A DNA stretch of 64,000 nt from Lycium barbarum (taxonomy: Eukaryota; Streptophyta; Magnoliopsida; Solanales; Solanaceae), in contig NC_083338.1 of NCBI RefSeq assembly GCF_019175385.1, positions 63,458,884 through 63,522,883 of the forward strand. The letters run 5' to 3'. A program made the position numbers and the translations under genes. Position 1 is the stretch's first letter. The number at the start of each line of letters is the position of its first letter. Under the pieces are notes generated by a model. It saw only the letters and a program-made list of their open reading frames with translations. It made no database searches and was not told the DNA's origin. Shown one piece after another: positions 23,506 through 35,283 of this stretch.

Positions 23506-23915
23506 AAACTCTGTTTGCTGTATTTCTGCACCTCTGATTCTGATGAGGCTCTGTCTATTACGCCTTTGTACTTCTGAATCTGATTACGTTTCCGTCTGAT
23601 ATGCCTCTGTTCGACTGACTCTGGATATGAATCTGTCTGATATATCTCTGTATGTCTAACCTTGATTACGAGTCTGTCTAACACATCTCTGTATGTCCGA
23701 CTCTGATAACGAATCTGTCTGATATATCTCTGTACGTCTGACTTTGATCACGAATCTGTCTGATACATTTCTGTCCGTCTGACTCTGAACACGGATCTGT
23801 CTGACATACTCCCATACGTCTGATTCTGACTACGAATCTGTTCGCCATAGTTTAGTATGTCTGCCTCCGATTGCGAATCCGTCCGATATGCTTCTATGAG
23901 CCCGATCCCAGTTGT
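23506..23915 (+). repeat. 41-bp tandem repeat (about 10 units) in beta
   Basis: Units begin with GAATCTGTCTGATA-like sequence at 23588, 23629, 23670, 23711, 23752, 23793, 23834 and 23875, an exact 41-bp period, with weaker units upstream. The CTGTCTG/CCGTCTG wording resembles the imperfect repeats inside the same element's LTR. Confidence 0.88.
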
Positions 23916-24253
23916 GAATCTGATTGGTATAACATAGGGATACTATGATGTGGTAAGGAACCGAGAAGTGTAACAAGAAGGGATATGGATTATGATGTCT
24001 GAAAAGCTTCGTCGGAAAGGAAGAAGGGACACAATGTCTGTGAAAGAGCGAAAAGCATTCATCTGTTAGTAGAATACAATTCATGGCCCAGCGATTATAT
24101 GGGATATAAGAAAACACGTTATGAGAGCATATGAGTCAGTAATGTGAAGAATTACTCCGCCATATTGGTAAAGAGTCCGTATCGAAAAGTCGACAAAGGA
24201 CGATTATAAAAAGGACCCTCCCGAAATAGTATGACGCCCCATGAGGTCAATTT

Positions 24254-24273
24254 AACATTCGAGGATGAATGTT
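24254..24273 (+). promoter_or_regulatory. pre-polypurine hairpin of beta
   Basis: AACATTCG-AGGA-TGAATGTT forms an 8-bp stem with one wobble pair. The same hairpin precedes the polypurine tract of C, LARD and alpha. Confidence 0.7.
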
Positions 24274-24275
24274 TT

Positions 24276-24289
24276 AAAGGGGGGGAGGA
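24276..24289 (+). promoter_or_regulatory. polypurine tract of beta
   Basis: AAAGGGGGGGAGGA directly abuts the 3' LTR and would prime plus-strand DNA synthesis. Confidence 0.85.
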
Positions 24290-25643
24290 TGTTACATCCG
24301 ACATTTTTGCATATTCGAAAAATTCGAGATAACTTGACTTGTAATGAATGAGGCCATATTTGGACCTTACTTGGTATGAATGTGTCGGCTATGAATACCT
24401 TGGTATGGAATTACGAAAGGAGGCCAAGGGCAAAATTGGAATTTTGGAAATTAGTTTCGGAAATTACAAAATAAGAATTTTTGATGAATTGGGCTCAAAA
24501 AAAAAAATGAGGCCCAACAAAAGGAGCCCAACCGGCCACACTTCATGGCCCAAGTCCATGGAATATTATTCCATGTGACAAATTAATAAAAAGGGATAAG
24601 TATATACATGGATCAATGTTCACCTTTTGGAACATTCAAGAAAAACCAAGAAGAGAGAAAAAGAAGAAGAGGTCACGACCTAAGAGAAAGAGAAAGAGAA
24701 AAAGAAAAGAAAAATTCTTGGAGCACAAATCCTTGATTCAAAAATCCATCTCTTTTGGAATTATTACTAAGTTCAAGATTCTCTACAAAGTGGTACAATT
24801 ATTTTGGCAAGAAACTATCTTTTGTAGCAAGGAGAATTTGTTGGGAAAAAGGTAAGAATATTATGTTCTTTTCATGTTGTGACGCCTTGTTTATGTTGTG
24901 GAGTGTAGGAATGGGTAGCAACTATGGAAATATGGAAGTTTGTATGGTATTGGTATGTATGCATATGTAGCCGTGTGGGAGGTTTTGACCGTGTGTGTGT
25001 GTGTGTTGTATACTCTTGATGAGTCGAATTTATGTTATAATCTAGTTGTGGTGATGATGGAATTTGTATTGGAAATGAAAGTTGGAAATTTTAGTGCATG
25101 GCCGTGTGGATGTATAAATATGTGTGTGTGGCCGTGTAGTGCTATATGTTGGAGAGAACATAGATTTGTTATAATTAGTATGTTAATTGTGTGGTAATCT
25201 TGTGATGAAAATGAGAAAAAGTGTTGTTAATTGGTTGTCGGAAAGTAGATGATTTTAGTATAGTTTATGTGATTATGGGAATGAAATTGTAAGAATATGC
25301 TATGGATGTTTATGCTAAAGATTGGAGATTGCGGGTGAAATATGCCCTTAGTAGAAAACTTGTATATTGCGTATATCTTATGTATATTTGGTGAAAACGA
25401 TATGATATGCCTCCGATTCATGTTGTAATGATCTTGATGAGTGATGAATATGAAAATGGTAAGATTGGGTTGGAAGTGTAAGGTCGGAATGAAAGATATT
25501 GTGCTATGTCGGAAAGATGGCTAGTAATGTCATATTATGTGTTTTGTGATTCTTGTTGTTGTTATTGATGTTGTTGTTGGGTTGCTGTGTTGATATATTA
25601 AGCCGAGCTAAGTCTCGGTGATGTTATATATATAGGGGAAATG

Positions 25644-25661
25644 CTGCCGAACTTTCGGTAG
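25644..25661 (+). promoter_or_regulatory. core-promoter palindrome, beta 3' LTR
   Basis: CTGCCGAACTTTCGGTAG has one mismatch relative to the 5' LTR copy and sits after TATATATAGGGG. Confidence 0.6.
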
Positions 25662-26984
25662 GCAAGTATGCAATGAAATTTGGAATCTTAAAGGCTCGAA
25701 TTTGACAATTGGTAAACATGACCATTTGTAGATTCTGGACGAAATTGGGATTGAAGATAAGCGAGCATAAGGCGCAACTGAGGTATGTAAAGCCTACCCC
25801 TTCATTCTTAGGCATGTTCTGAACATAATAGGCTCGGCCGCGAGCCTTAAATACGACTCCGTTCCTCTGAATTCGAGATGGAAATCCGCTCCAATTCCTT
25901 CAGTAAGATTGAATCCATTTCCTTATAACTTGTCTTCAAAGTGAACCTTAAGTATGCAACCTTCCTAAACGGAGTCGGAATACTTCCAAATCATTATGGA
26001 CGACCTCATAAGGTCTACTATCTGTAATTTACGTACGCCTCCTCGGGTTGGTCCGAGGGGGGCCCACAAGGCCCGATACTTTCTGTATAACTTTAACTAC
26101 TTTGTTTCTGTCCGCCTTTCTCAAACAACATCTGGATTAACATTCTAATCATGATATGATGATATTTTTCTATAAATCTTACAAAATGATTTTGACATCT
26201 GAAAGTCTTACTCTGGTAATAATCTGTCGTGCCTTCCCAAGTAGGATATAGGCGCGTATTATGAACACTATCCGATTACTCTGATTTGACTCGCCGTTTG
26301 GCATACTTCAGTCTGATTGAGTCTGTATGATGATCTGTATGTATGTGGATTCTCATTAATCTGTTCGTGGATGCCTCAACGCTTCCTTCACTGCGCCCGG
26401 GCCAGGTTCTGTTATCGTGCATACTCCTCTGCATTGTTCACCGCGTCCCTCGGTGTGCGGGCCGGGATCTGTTTATATCTGTATGATATTATGATTTGTG
26501 TATAGGGATGGCGGCCAGGATGGCAAATGATCTGATTCTATCTGTCCACCGTGTCCCGTACTAAGAGGGCCGGGTTCTGTTACCGCGTCCCTCATGAGAG
26601 GGCCGGGATCTGTATGTATGTATGTATGTATATGCTATCTGTATATGTATAAGCATATGACTCTGTATGACTCTGTATGACTCTGCATGCATGATTCTGT
26701 CCGTCCGTTTGGATCATGATTCTGTCTGTTCGCCTGGACTATAATTCTATCCGTCCGTCTGGACTATGATTCTGTCTGTCCGTCTGGGTTGTGATTATGT
26801 CCGGTACATTTCTGTCTGTCCGTTCGGATTATGATTTTGTCCGGTATTCTTCCGCCTGTCTGTCTGAATTACGACTCTGTCCGGTATACCTATGTCTGTT
26901 CGTTGGATTATGATTCCGTTGGCTATACTTCCGTGCTTCTGATTCAGACTATGATTATGTTTGTTATATTTCCGCTTTACATAC

Positions 26985-27042
26985 TCGGTACATTTTTCGT
27001 ACTGACCCCCGGTTCTTCGGGGGCTGCGTTACATGCCCGCAG
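26985..27042 (+). promoter_or_regulatory. three-hairpin LTR module, copy 5 (beta 3')
   Basis: The stems are TCGGTAC/GTACTGA, CCCCC/GGGGG with loop GGTTCTTC, and CTGCG/CGCAG. Confidence 0.7.
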
Positions 27043-27506
27043 GTACAGACGCACCCGGTGATACGCCGCCAGTCTAGGGCACAGATTCTGCTATTTTGGA
27101 GAGCTCCTTTGATCCGGAGCGTGTTCTTTTGGTATATATATCTTCTGACATCTGTATATTCTGTACGTACGGTAACTCTGGGTATGGCGGGGCCCTGTCT
27201 CGTCATATGACTCTGTATGTCTGTTAGAGGCCTGTAGATATGTATGTGGGTTACGGGTTACATCTGTTCAGGTAGGTGCATACGATTTTGCGACTCTGTC
27301 TGTTATGTTAGCCTCATCAGCTTATGCAAAAGTTTCAGTATGCATATATAAATATATTTTCGCGCGCGCCGTATCTGTATTGGCTTGAATCTGTAAACAC
27401 CTATTTGAAATGTTCTGTCTGGTACGCCGATTCTGTCTGGTAGGTACGTATGGGTATCCAGTTAGGATACCATTCGCGGCCCACGGGGTTGGGTCGTGAC
27501 AGTATG

Positions 27507-27571
27507 CTGGCACTTAACCTCACGCAATTTGTCTTGAATTATCCGAATGCACAAAAATACGGGATATAACA
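27507..27571 (-). repeat. element C: 3' LTR, small remaining piece
   Basis: Reverse-strand start of the C LTR (TGTTATATCCCG, ending at 27571), separated from the rest by the beta insertion. The junction is confirmed by the GTATG duplication. Confidence 0.85.
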
Positions 27572-27590
27572 TCCTCCCCCCCCCCCCTTT
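27572..27590 (-). promoter_or_regulatory. polypurine tract of element C
   Basis: On the reverse strand AAAGG followed by a long G run and AGGA abuts the LTR. The hairpin AACATTCG-TCCT-CGAATGTT is next to it at 27593-27612, as in the other elements. Confidence 0.8.
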
Positions 27591-28040
27591 AGAACATTCG
27601 TCCTCGAATGTTGAATCGGCCTCATGGTGTAATATAGTACTTCGGGGGGGGCTCCCAAATCATCTTTCCTTTATTACTTTTTTTTTTGTTCTAGACTGTC
27701 ACACCCTAATTCTTCTGCCTTCAAATTTTTCTACGCCAATAATCGGTTCCTTAGATGCTTTGCCTGATCTTATTCCTCACTTTTCACTCCTTCCGACACT
27801 TTGGATCTCCTTGCCTTTCGTTCACTTACCCGCTCACTTTCTTTCCCAAATACCGTCGTGCTGGAATTTTCCCGCCTTAACTTGTAGTGAACTCAGTGTT
27901 TGTTTACCTCATAATGTCTATACCCTATCTTTCGATCAATACGGTCGCCAATGGAAGGTCGTACGTATGTATACACACATTTACTACTACTTCGCTTACA
28001 AACATCTTTAATCACTATTCAAATTTACCCTAATTCCCGA
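27591..28040 (-). other. internal-domain remnant of element C
   Basis: This is the 3' end of the C internal domain in reverse orientation. It begins with the pre-polypurine hairpin and a GAGGCCGATTCAACATTCG-like context shared with beta and LARD. No coding sequence is recognised; the 154-codon open frame across it has no motif and lies on the strand opposite to C. The right boundary with the next LTR is uncertain by about 30 bp. Confidence 0.5.
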
Positions 28041-28636
28041 CCTTGAATTTGATAGAAGTTGGAAAATGGTGATGTAGCCGTGGGGTGTCTTAGGTAGAAT
28101 GAGAATGAATCAATTTTTGTTTAACAAGTTAGTAGTGTTGTTGTGATGTTTGCAAGGTATATGAAAGTAAAATGATATAAGTTTGTTATGAAATGGAATG
28201 TAGAAGTTTATGTCATTTTAGAATGATCTTACGACATTATGAAAACGAAGTTGTTAAGTTGCAAATTATGATGAGTATTGATGAAGTTGGAAGCTAGAAC
28301 CATATCATGAATATGTTTGTTGAAGATTAGAAGTTTCGAGTGAACTATGACTTTGGCGGAAAGTTGTATATTATGTATATCGTGTGTATAATTTGAGGAA
28401 ACGATATGAAACGCTTCTAAACTATGTTGTGATGATTTAGTTTGATAATGAATGTGAAATCATTGAAATTGGTTTGGAAATTGAAGTTGAAATGAAGGTT
28501 ATGTCGGCAAGTAGAACTAGTTGTGCCATATTGTGTTTCTAATGTTTGTTGTTGGTGTTGATGTGTTGTTTGGGTTGTTGTTGATGATCTTGAGCCGAGT
28601 TGACTTCTCGGGAGTGCTATATGTATAGGGGAGGTG

Positions 28637-28654
28637 CTGCCGAAATTTCGGTAG
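28637..28654 (+). promoter_or_regulatory. core-promoter palindrome, epsilon LTR
   Basis: CTGCCGAAATTTCGGTAG follows TATGTATAGGGGAGGTG. AG|GTATGT lies about 120 bp downstream (GT at 28773). Confidence 0.6.
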
Positions 28655-29756
28655 ACATATATGAGTTAAGTTTTATTCGAAGAATCTATAACTCACAATT
28701 GGTAAACTTGACCATTTGCAGATTTTTGACGAAACGGGAAGTGAGCTTGGATAGGCGTGCAAAGCTCAAAAGGTATGTAAAGCTACCCCGATTCTTCTTT
28801 TGGCATGCCCTAAGTATGTTAGGATCGGATTCGGGCATTGAAAGACTTTCTGCCCCTCGGAATCCGCAAGTGAAAATATCAATTTTCTTTCAGTAAGATT
28901 GAACTCCCTTTGTACTCTTTCTTGAAAACTTAGCAAACTTTTCCCGAATTACTTTGGAAGTTATAGAATGTCCGTATAACCTTCGTATATGACCCCACGA
29001 GCTTAAAAATACGTAATTCAAGCCCACCGCCTTGTTTGTCCCGAGGTGGGCCCGCTATTCCCGGTTTTGCCCTTAATGTATTTAAGTCCTCTTTTCGAGC
29101 GATTTTGAAAGAAACGTTTTGACTACCCTTCTAATCACCTAGTAAACATTGTTTTAAATATTCCATTGCGTCTGATTAATTATTTTGACATTCGGAACGA
29201 TTTCAGTCAGGTTATATCTCTGTAATTTATTATGATTCCGTCCGACTTCATTGGATCGGTTTGCCGTTGATATGGCTCATCGAGTCTACTAAAATGTTTA
29301 TGGTATTTTAACTGCATTAGTCTCTCACTACTCCATTCGTGGATGCCCCAATGTTTCCTACACTGAGCCCGGGCCAGGATATGTTGTCAAGCGTGATCCT
29401 TTGCATTGTTCGCCGTGCCTCGATGTGAGGGGGCAGGTATACGCGTACATGAGTTTGTGGAGTATGCTGTGCCATGTACGCTTGTTCTGATATGATTTAC
29501 TATGGCCATTTGATATGAAATATTATGTTACGGGGTTATGCCCCTATTCTGATTCTTCTGTGTTGTGGCACCAGCGTCGGGAGGGTGGCCACGTTCTGTC
29601 TGCCGAGTCCCTTGGCAGGGGCCGGATTTGATATGACATATGTTTCTGTACACGCATGTTTTAAAAATGTATAGCTGATACTTTGTATTTTCTGTTTACT
29701 TTCTGCACGTTCTATACCAGTTATGATTTTGTTTCTGCAACTCAGGCTTTACATAT

Positions 29757-29815
29757 TCAGTACATATTTCGTACTAACCCCCTTTTCTCGGGGGCTGCGT
29801 TTTCATGCCACGCAG
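29757..29815 (+). promoter_or_regulatory. three-hairpin LTR module, copy 6 (epsilon)
   Basis: The stems are TCAGTAC/GTACTAA (outer pair lost), CCCCC/GGGGG and CTGCG/CGCAG. Confidence 0.7.
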
Positions 29816-30342
29816 GTACCGACGACAGGTTTGCTGATCCGTCCGCTTAGGATCTCATTCTGCTATTTTTGGAGCGCTCTTTTATTCAGAGCCATCTTTT
29901 GGTATAGTCTTTCACCTCTATATATGTATATTTTCGTTCATGGGTATGGCGGGGCCCTGTCCCGTCATATGATTCTGTCGGTCTGTTAGAGGTCTGTGGA
30001 CATGTTTGTGGGTTGGGATCTTTTTGTACAGCTGTGTGTATATGTTGTGTTTGGGCGATCCCCTTTGCCGCGGCGGCCGGTCCACATATATTTAAATGTT
30101 ACTCTGTTGGCCCTGTGTGGCCTTTGTTGGTATTTTCTGCGTGCAGGGTATATGGGATAGTCCGTAAAACAAAGGAAACTCTGTCGAAATTTTTCTGGAA
30201 ATTATCTAAATTGGAAATAAAGCCTTGTCGGCTTCTGCTATATACTAGAATGTGTTTGATACAATTTGAGATAACATTTGGTAGATGCGTTCGGGTGCCC
30301 AGATCGGGCACTAGTCACGGCCTACGGGGTTGGGTCGTGACA

Positions 30343-31482
30343 TTTATGTCCAGCATGTAAGCTTCTCTGAATAACTAAACAAGCACCTTCATCGGCTTCA
30401 ATTTCGGCATCCTCACGTTCCTCATCAACTTGATCAGATTCTTGGTTGTCTTCATGATCAGCCCCATCTTCTTCCTCAACTATCATAATAGGCTTTCGAT
30501 TGAGACAATCAACTAGTAGATGGCCAAAACCGTGGCACTTAAAACACTTTCTCCTAGTTGAATCCCCTTGAGGTTTCTTCTCATCACTCATAGCATTAGT
30601 TGAATTAGAAGAATTACCTCTATGAATTGCCTTGGAATTCCCAGCACCAATACTATTACTCCCCTGGTTAGAATAGTCCTTCTTGGGGTAAGATCTTTTC
30701 GGTTCCTTTTGTTGCTGTTCAACATTGATAGCAAGTTTTCGGACATCATTGAATGTCCAATAAGGTTGCAGTCGAATAGCATCTGTGATGGAATGCCGCA
30801 ACCCACCAATGTACCTTGCTATAGCTTACTCCTCATGTTCTCAAGTATCACACTTAATCATGATATATTCAAACTCCCGAGTATAGTTTTCCACGGTCAG
30901 GTCTCCTTGACGAAGATTATGAAACTTCAGATAGTTTTCTTGCTTGTATGTATCAGGAATAAAATGTCTACGTAGTTCTCTTTTCATTTTCTCCCATGTT
31001 CGAATCTTTCCACGACCTTCTCTTTCTCTTTCTCGTTTAAGATTCTCCCACCAAAGTGATGCATATCCTTTAAGCTTGATGGCAGCAATCTTAACCTTTT
31101 TCTCCTCAGAATAGTCCTTGAACTCAAAGATTCGTTCAACAGTGAGTAACCAATCCATAAATGCATCCCCTTGGGCTTTTCCATCAAAATCAGGAACATC
31201 AACCTTCACATCATCTCTTTTCTCCCTTATATGATTCCTCCTTCTTCTTGGATGATCAAATTCATCATTTTGTCGCCTCCTAGTAAAATCAGAATTATCG
31301 CTAGAGTCATCTTCATCAACATCATGAAAGGGATTAATATCAGACCCTTTGTCATCATCCTTAGGAATCCTTCGCCGTTCTTGCCTTTGGTAACGTCGAA
31401 GTTGTGTTTGTAATTGTTGTATGGTCCTTCTCATCTTCTTGAACCCAACGTCCTCTTCTTGCTTGTACATTATTAGCCATGG
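30343..31482 (-). pseudogene. gag of element F, truncated, with stops and a frameshift
   Basis: Reading leftwards from ATG at about 31482 (M-A-N-N-V-Q-A), the frame shifts early. It then continues from about 31470 through a basic coiled region (T-I-Q-Q-L-Q-T-Q-L) and the gag core (W-L-L-T-V-E-R-I-F, then Y-A-S-L-W-W-E-N). The zinc knuckle is C-F-K-C-H-G-F-G-H-L-L-V-D-C (CX2CX4HX4C, intact). Two in-frame stops lie near 30841 and 30826, both explicable as C-to-T changes. An acidic tail follows, and the gene is cut at 30343 by the epsilon LTR. The gag resembles that of element B more than that of alpha. Confidence 0.82.
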
Positions 31483-31496
31483 TACTCCTCAACTAA

Positions 31497-31508
31497 GCTC
31501 TGATACCA
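31497..31508 (-). promoter_or_regulatory. primer-binding site of element F
   Basis: TGGTATCAGAGC lies on the reverse strand three bases from the LTR end. Confidence 0.85.
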
Positions 31509-31511
31509 AAT

Positions 31512-32312
31512 TGATGTGATTCTTCGAGTTAACAAAGAGCCAATCGACCAGGATCTTGTTCTTGAAGCGGTTTGATGGGCAGATTCAAGAAACGGATGTA
31601 TCTCAAGTTGTAGGCGTAGGATTAAAGTGATTCAAAAACTATGTGAAAGATGACGATTTGAACTATAAAAATAACTATTGAATGGTTTAAATCAAGTAAG
31701 TATTGAGGGCACAACGATGGAAAGAAAATTAAGGTTCTGGGTATGAACTAGAACGAATTTTAATCAAGAAACGCGTTCTTGAATGATCAAGAACAAATAA
31801 AGTTCCTAAGTCACCACTTGAAATCAATTAACGTGATAAAGAAACACCACACGCAACTGAAAACAAGGTAAAGACTATCACCACCTTGCTTGGAACCAAA
31901 AACAAGGATAAAGAACAAGAAATAGAGAGAATAACTCTATTGCAAAATTTAGGTTTATGCTAAAAACGTGAATAGTATTTAACAAAGAATAAGAACCCTT
32001 TATATAGGCCTAGGGTCTCTTATTTGATGACTACAACTCCCTATTCTACTCTAGAAAGGAAATAACTAAAAACAAGAAAAATAAAATCCCTATTCTACAA
32101 AGAAAGGGGAAAGTAAAACCTACTAGAACAAGGAAAAACAACTAATCCTAATTTAATAAGGAAATAATTTTAACTTGTCTTCTTGGGCTTGAAATCATCC
32201 TTGGGCTTCTTGAATTTGAAGACAAGTCCACATACCAATTCTTGGGTTCACATGAGCTTGTTGTTGACGCCCTAAATAACAAAATCCCAATATAGCTTCT
32301 TGATTTTCATCA
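31512..32312 (-). repeat. 5' LTR of element F
   Basis: It is bounded on the reverse strand by TGATG and CATCA, a 5-bp inverted terminal repeat, and is 801 bp long. It directly precedes the primer site and gag leader. The size and end type resemble LTR B, supporting a shared lineage. The far boundary was placed by the terminal symmetry only. Confidence 0.7.
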
Positions 32313-32441
32313 ATTTACTTTCCCTTTAACTCTTCAGCTTTACATTTCAATCATACCCAATATTCTTACCTTATCCGACATACATCTTTCGTACCGTTGC
32401 TTGCCTTTATACTGATTCATTCAATTTGTTTAGTTCACATA
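32313..32441 (-). other. leader fragment of element D
   Basis: This short T/C-rich stretch lies between LTR F and the solo alpha LTR. It continues after the solo LTR at 34890, as shown by the ACATA duplication. It has no coding content. Confidence 0.5.
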
Positions 32442-32523
32442 TGTTACACCTCCGAAATTTCCCCGTGAACGTACAGTGAAAAGTTACAGATTTGCATTTC
32501 GACCCAGTGGTCGTAAAACAAAA

Positions 32524-32553
32524 TACGGCCCGTAAAGTGATTTACGGACCGTA
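32524..32553 (+). repeat. U3 inverted repeat, solo alpha LTR
   Basis: TACGGCCCGTAAA-GTGA-TTTACGGACCGTA forms a 13-bp stem with one mismatch. It is the shorter counterpart of the 18-bp arms in the complete alpha element. Confidence 0.75.
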
Positions 32554-34447
32554 AAGTTCCATTATCTTCCAACTATCAAAACTTCAACTTTCTGTCAAAT
32601 GTTGAAATGGTAAAATACGACCCAGAATGCGGACCGCAAATTGAAATACGGCCCGTAAACTGTGACCGTAAACCACCATGACTTACAACAACCTTTCTGT
32701 TCCTGATATGCTTAAATACGGCCATGAAGGACGGACCGTAATCCAGAATACAGCCTGTAAACTGGGTTTACTGCCACTGTACACCCCGACCACTGCTCAC
32801 AAAAATCAGCTTTTAAGTTTAAGTGTAAGGGACCTTTTTCACTCATTTTTCATTTCATATCCCCTCTCCTCTCTTCAAGAAAGCTCTAGAATATTCCTTA
32901 TCACTCATACACTAAGATTCAAAGAGAATCCATGATCAACAACACATAGTTGATGAAAACAAGAGTGTGAAACCCAAGTAAAATTCATCTTCATCAAAGA
33001 AAACCAAAGGACGTGAGATAGGGTTTTGGTGCTAGGGGAGAAACTCCACTCAAGACTTGTAAAACCATTATTCAAGGTAAGTTTCATGACCATTTCATGC
33101 TGTTTAAGGTATTGGAAGGTTAAGATACCCGAATGGTAGAAAAGCATAGCAAATGGGTCATTCATGAGTGAATAGTGCCATGAGTGAATGGTAGTTGAAT
33201 TGAATCATAAATGTTAGTGTGTTGTGAGTATGAATACGTTATAAATGGCATGTAGACCATGAGATAAGTGTGATACATGAGTAAATATGATAGTGAACCC
33301 AAAACCATAAATGTGGGGAAACGAAGAGAAATGGTGGATCCTGGTCATTGTATATGAATGATGATTGTTAATTGCTACATTGTGATTGTTGTTGCGAGTG
33401 TTGGGAGTTGATATGGAATATGGGAAGAGTAGTATAAACAAGGGAAGTGCTGCCCAATTTTCTCTAGAAATAGTAGTGCGTTCATATAGTTGATTGACTA
33501 ATGTTAGTACCAATCCTCTTTTGAAGGTAGAAGCGTGACGTTGAAGGAGAATAAGTGAACGCTAGATTTCTTAAACGATAAACGTATGTGAGGCTTAACT
33601 CTTCTTTCAAAGGAATGAATCTCTCAATTTTTCCACAATCCCTCTATCAGATGAAGCTTATGAGTCCTTCCATATATTAAATCACCTATGAGCATGATAA
33701 TGATGACAATGAGCTAGAGTATAGAGATTCAAGAAATTGTGGTACGATACTCTTACAATGCCAATGATGTTATTATTGTTAACGCTCGCCTTATGTTTTA
33801 TTCCCTTCAAAGCGAGGCATGATACTCATGAATGTCCATAATACAATTGGGGGTTCACGACCTTACGTCACCCCGATATAGCGTGGTTGCCTTAGAGCCT
33901 AATGTATGCTCTTATTGCTAATATATGCTATGACAATAAGATGATGAATAATGCTAACCTGTAATACGACTATGGGATACATGGAATACTAAGAAATGAT
34001 AACATGATGCTATGGCATGAGATGTAAAATAGTGATGTGTTATGATTGATGTTGTGATGATATGATTCCACCGCGCCTATATGGCCGGGCATGTCACCGC
34101 TAATGCGGGTTGCGTATGATTCCACCGCGCCTATATGGCTGGGCATGTCACCGCTAATGCGGGCTGCTATGTTTCCACCGACCCTAGAGGGACGGGCATG
34201 ATCACCACTAGTGGGCGGCATATGAGGGTTACCCGGACGCGGGGAACGATACAGACTATGATGTGAGGATGTATATAATGACGTACGCGATGATGTATGA
34301 GATGTGATGACGTGTATATTATGGTTACGTAAAATGTGATATATGTAAGTAATATGATTGTCTATGACGCTTGTAAAGGTTATATCTTTGTCTCATGATT
34401 CCTGACCTTTCTATTATGTGTATCTATTTCCTTCCTGCCTTACATAC

Positions 34448-34505
34448 TCAATACAATATTCGTACTGACGTCCGTTTTCTTTGGACGCTGTGTTTATGCC
34501 CACAG
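34448..34505 (+). promoter_or_regulatory. three-hairpin LTR module, copy 7 (solo alpha)
   Basis: Stem 2 is CGTCC/GGACG instead of CCCCC/GGGGG, and stem 3 is CTGTG/CACAG instead of CTGCG/CGCAG. Both sides of each stem changed together. Confidence 0.8.
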
Positions 34506-34889
34506 GTAGACAGGGAGGAGATCTTGCTCCGGATTCTTAGAGGTTGTTAGCTGACTGAGAGCCCTCCATTGTCCCGGAGGTGCCTATGATGATTCTTTTG
34601 TGTACAATTGTAGATGTCATCTCATAGAGGCTCATAGATACTCAATGTGGGTCATGTGGTTTCACGGAGTGGTCATTGTGTAAATATATGCATATATATA
34701 TTATTTCGCTAGCCTAAGGGCTCATGTGTATAAAATCATTATGTTTTAAAGGAAAACGGGTTTTCTTATAAATCGACCATGAATTGGATATTTGGTTGTT
34801 AAATAAGCCTAAGAAGTAATAGTACGAGCAGTGCTCGGCGGTTAGCCCCGGGTACCCGTCACGGCCCCTAGCCGGGTCGTGACAACATA

Positions 34890-35283
34890 CTTATAACTGA
34901 ACTTATCATCAAGAGATACATTTAATCAATTCTTATGTTGTATTTAAACTGACTTACCTCTATGACAACCACTCCATTATCATATAAATACATATTCTAA
35001 TAACATAGCCTCAACGAAGTGACTTACCTCTGTAACTTTCAATATCATCAATCATTTTCTTCTATCAATACCGTTCTTCTGCTGAAATCAAGGGTTAGTA
35101 TAAGGAATCTCATTTCCTATGTCTTGGTTCTATCGCACGATCTTAGATATGAAAGAAGTGTAACCATCCTAAATGTCCTGTAGCTTCCTGTTTATAGATG
35201 TGATGCACAACACACCGATAAACAAGACTCTACTAGACACGATCTGTCGACATTCCGAGGATGAACTGCTCTGATACCACTTT
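34890..35283 (-). other. leader of element D (5' internal region)
   Basis: On the reverse strand this runs from the primer site into a leader with the conserved post-primer block (about 35155-35262). Two copies of GAGGTAAGTCA, perfect 5' splice-site consensus, lie near 35025 and 34958. No gag start is reached before the truncation at LTR F. Confidence 0.7.
35268..35279 (-). promoter_or_regulatory. primer-binding site of element D
   Basis: TGGTATCAGAGC lies on the reverse strand four bases from the LTR end. Confidence 0.88.

Larger units (their letters stand above)
17928..27501 (+). mobile_element. element beta: complete non-autonomous LTR retrotransposon
   Basis: It is 9574 bp long and flanked by the 5-bp target duplication GTATG (17923-17927 and 27502-27506). 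It has LTRs of about 3.2 kb that look nearly identical by eye, and a 3.1-kb internal domain with primer site and polypurine tract. The internal domain has no gag or pol homology. It holds one interrupted acidic ORF, a 5S rRNA-derived segment and a 41-bp tandem repeat. The close LTR match suggests a recent insertion, so it was mobilised by another element's proteins. Confidence 0.95.
24290..27501 (+). repeat. 3' LTR of beta
   Basis: It starts TGTTACATCCGAC and ends GGTCGTGACA (3212 bp). It differs from the 5' LTR by scattered substitutions and a few small indels, such as an extra CCGCGTCCCTCATGAGAGGG unit near 26582. Confidence 0.95.
28041..30342 (+). repeat. 5'-truncated forward LTR, family epsilon
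   Basis: It ends GGGTTGGGTCGTGACA at 30342. It matches LTR C and the LTR at 1-1308 along its length (promoter palindrome, ACTGAGCCCGGGCCAGG block, three-hairpin module). It lacks roughly the first 600 bp of the family LTR. The following bases (TTTAT) have no match at the left edge, so the insertion was truncated or rearranged against the C remnant. Confidence 0.8.
32442..34884 (+). mobile_element. solo LTR of the alpha family
   Basis: It starts TGTTACACC and ends GGGTCGTGACA, and is flanked by the target duplication ACATA (32437-32441 and 34885-34889). It is 2443 bp and homologous throughout to the LTRs of the complete alpha element. It includes the U3 palindrome array, the GGCCGGGC/CACCGC hairpins around 34065-34240 and the three-hairpin module. 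Confidence 0.94.

Noticed and set aside
27685..27712. Start of another reverse LTR (TGTCACACCCTAAT) inside the C remnant
   Set aside because: Only about 14 bases match the LARD LTR end and the similarity stops at once; no second terminus or duplication was found.
27547..28011. 154-codon open frame across the C remnant
   Set aside because: It starts within LTR C and crosses the reverse polypurine tract, giving a run of prolines; it is antisense to the element and has no motif.
30013..30360. 115-codon ORF with a hydrophobic start at the end of the epsilon LTR
   Set aside because: It runs across the LTR terminus into element F; no conserved motif and not present in the other epsilon LTR copies.
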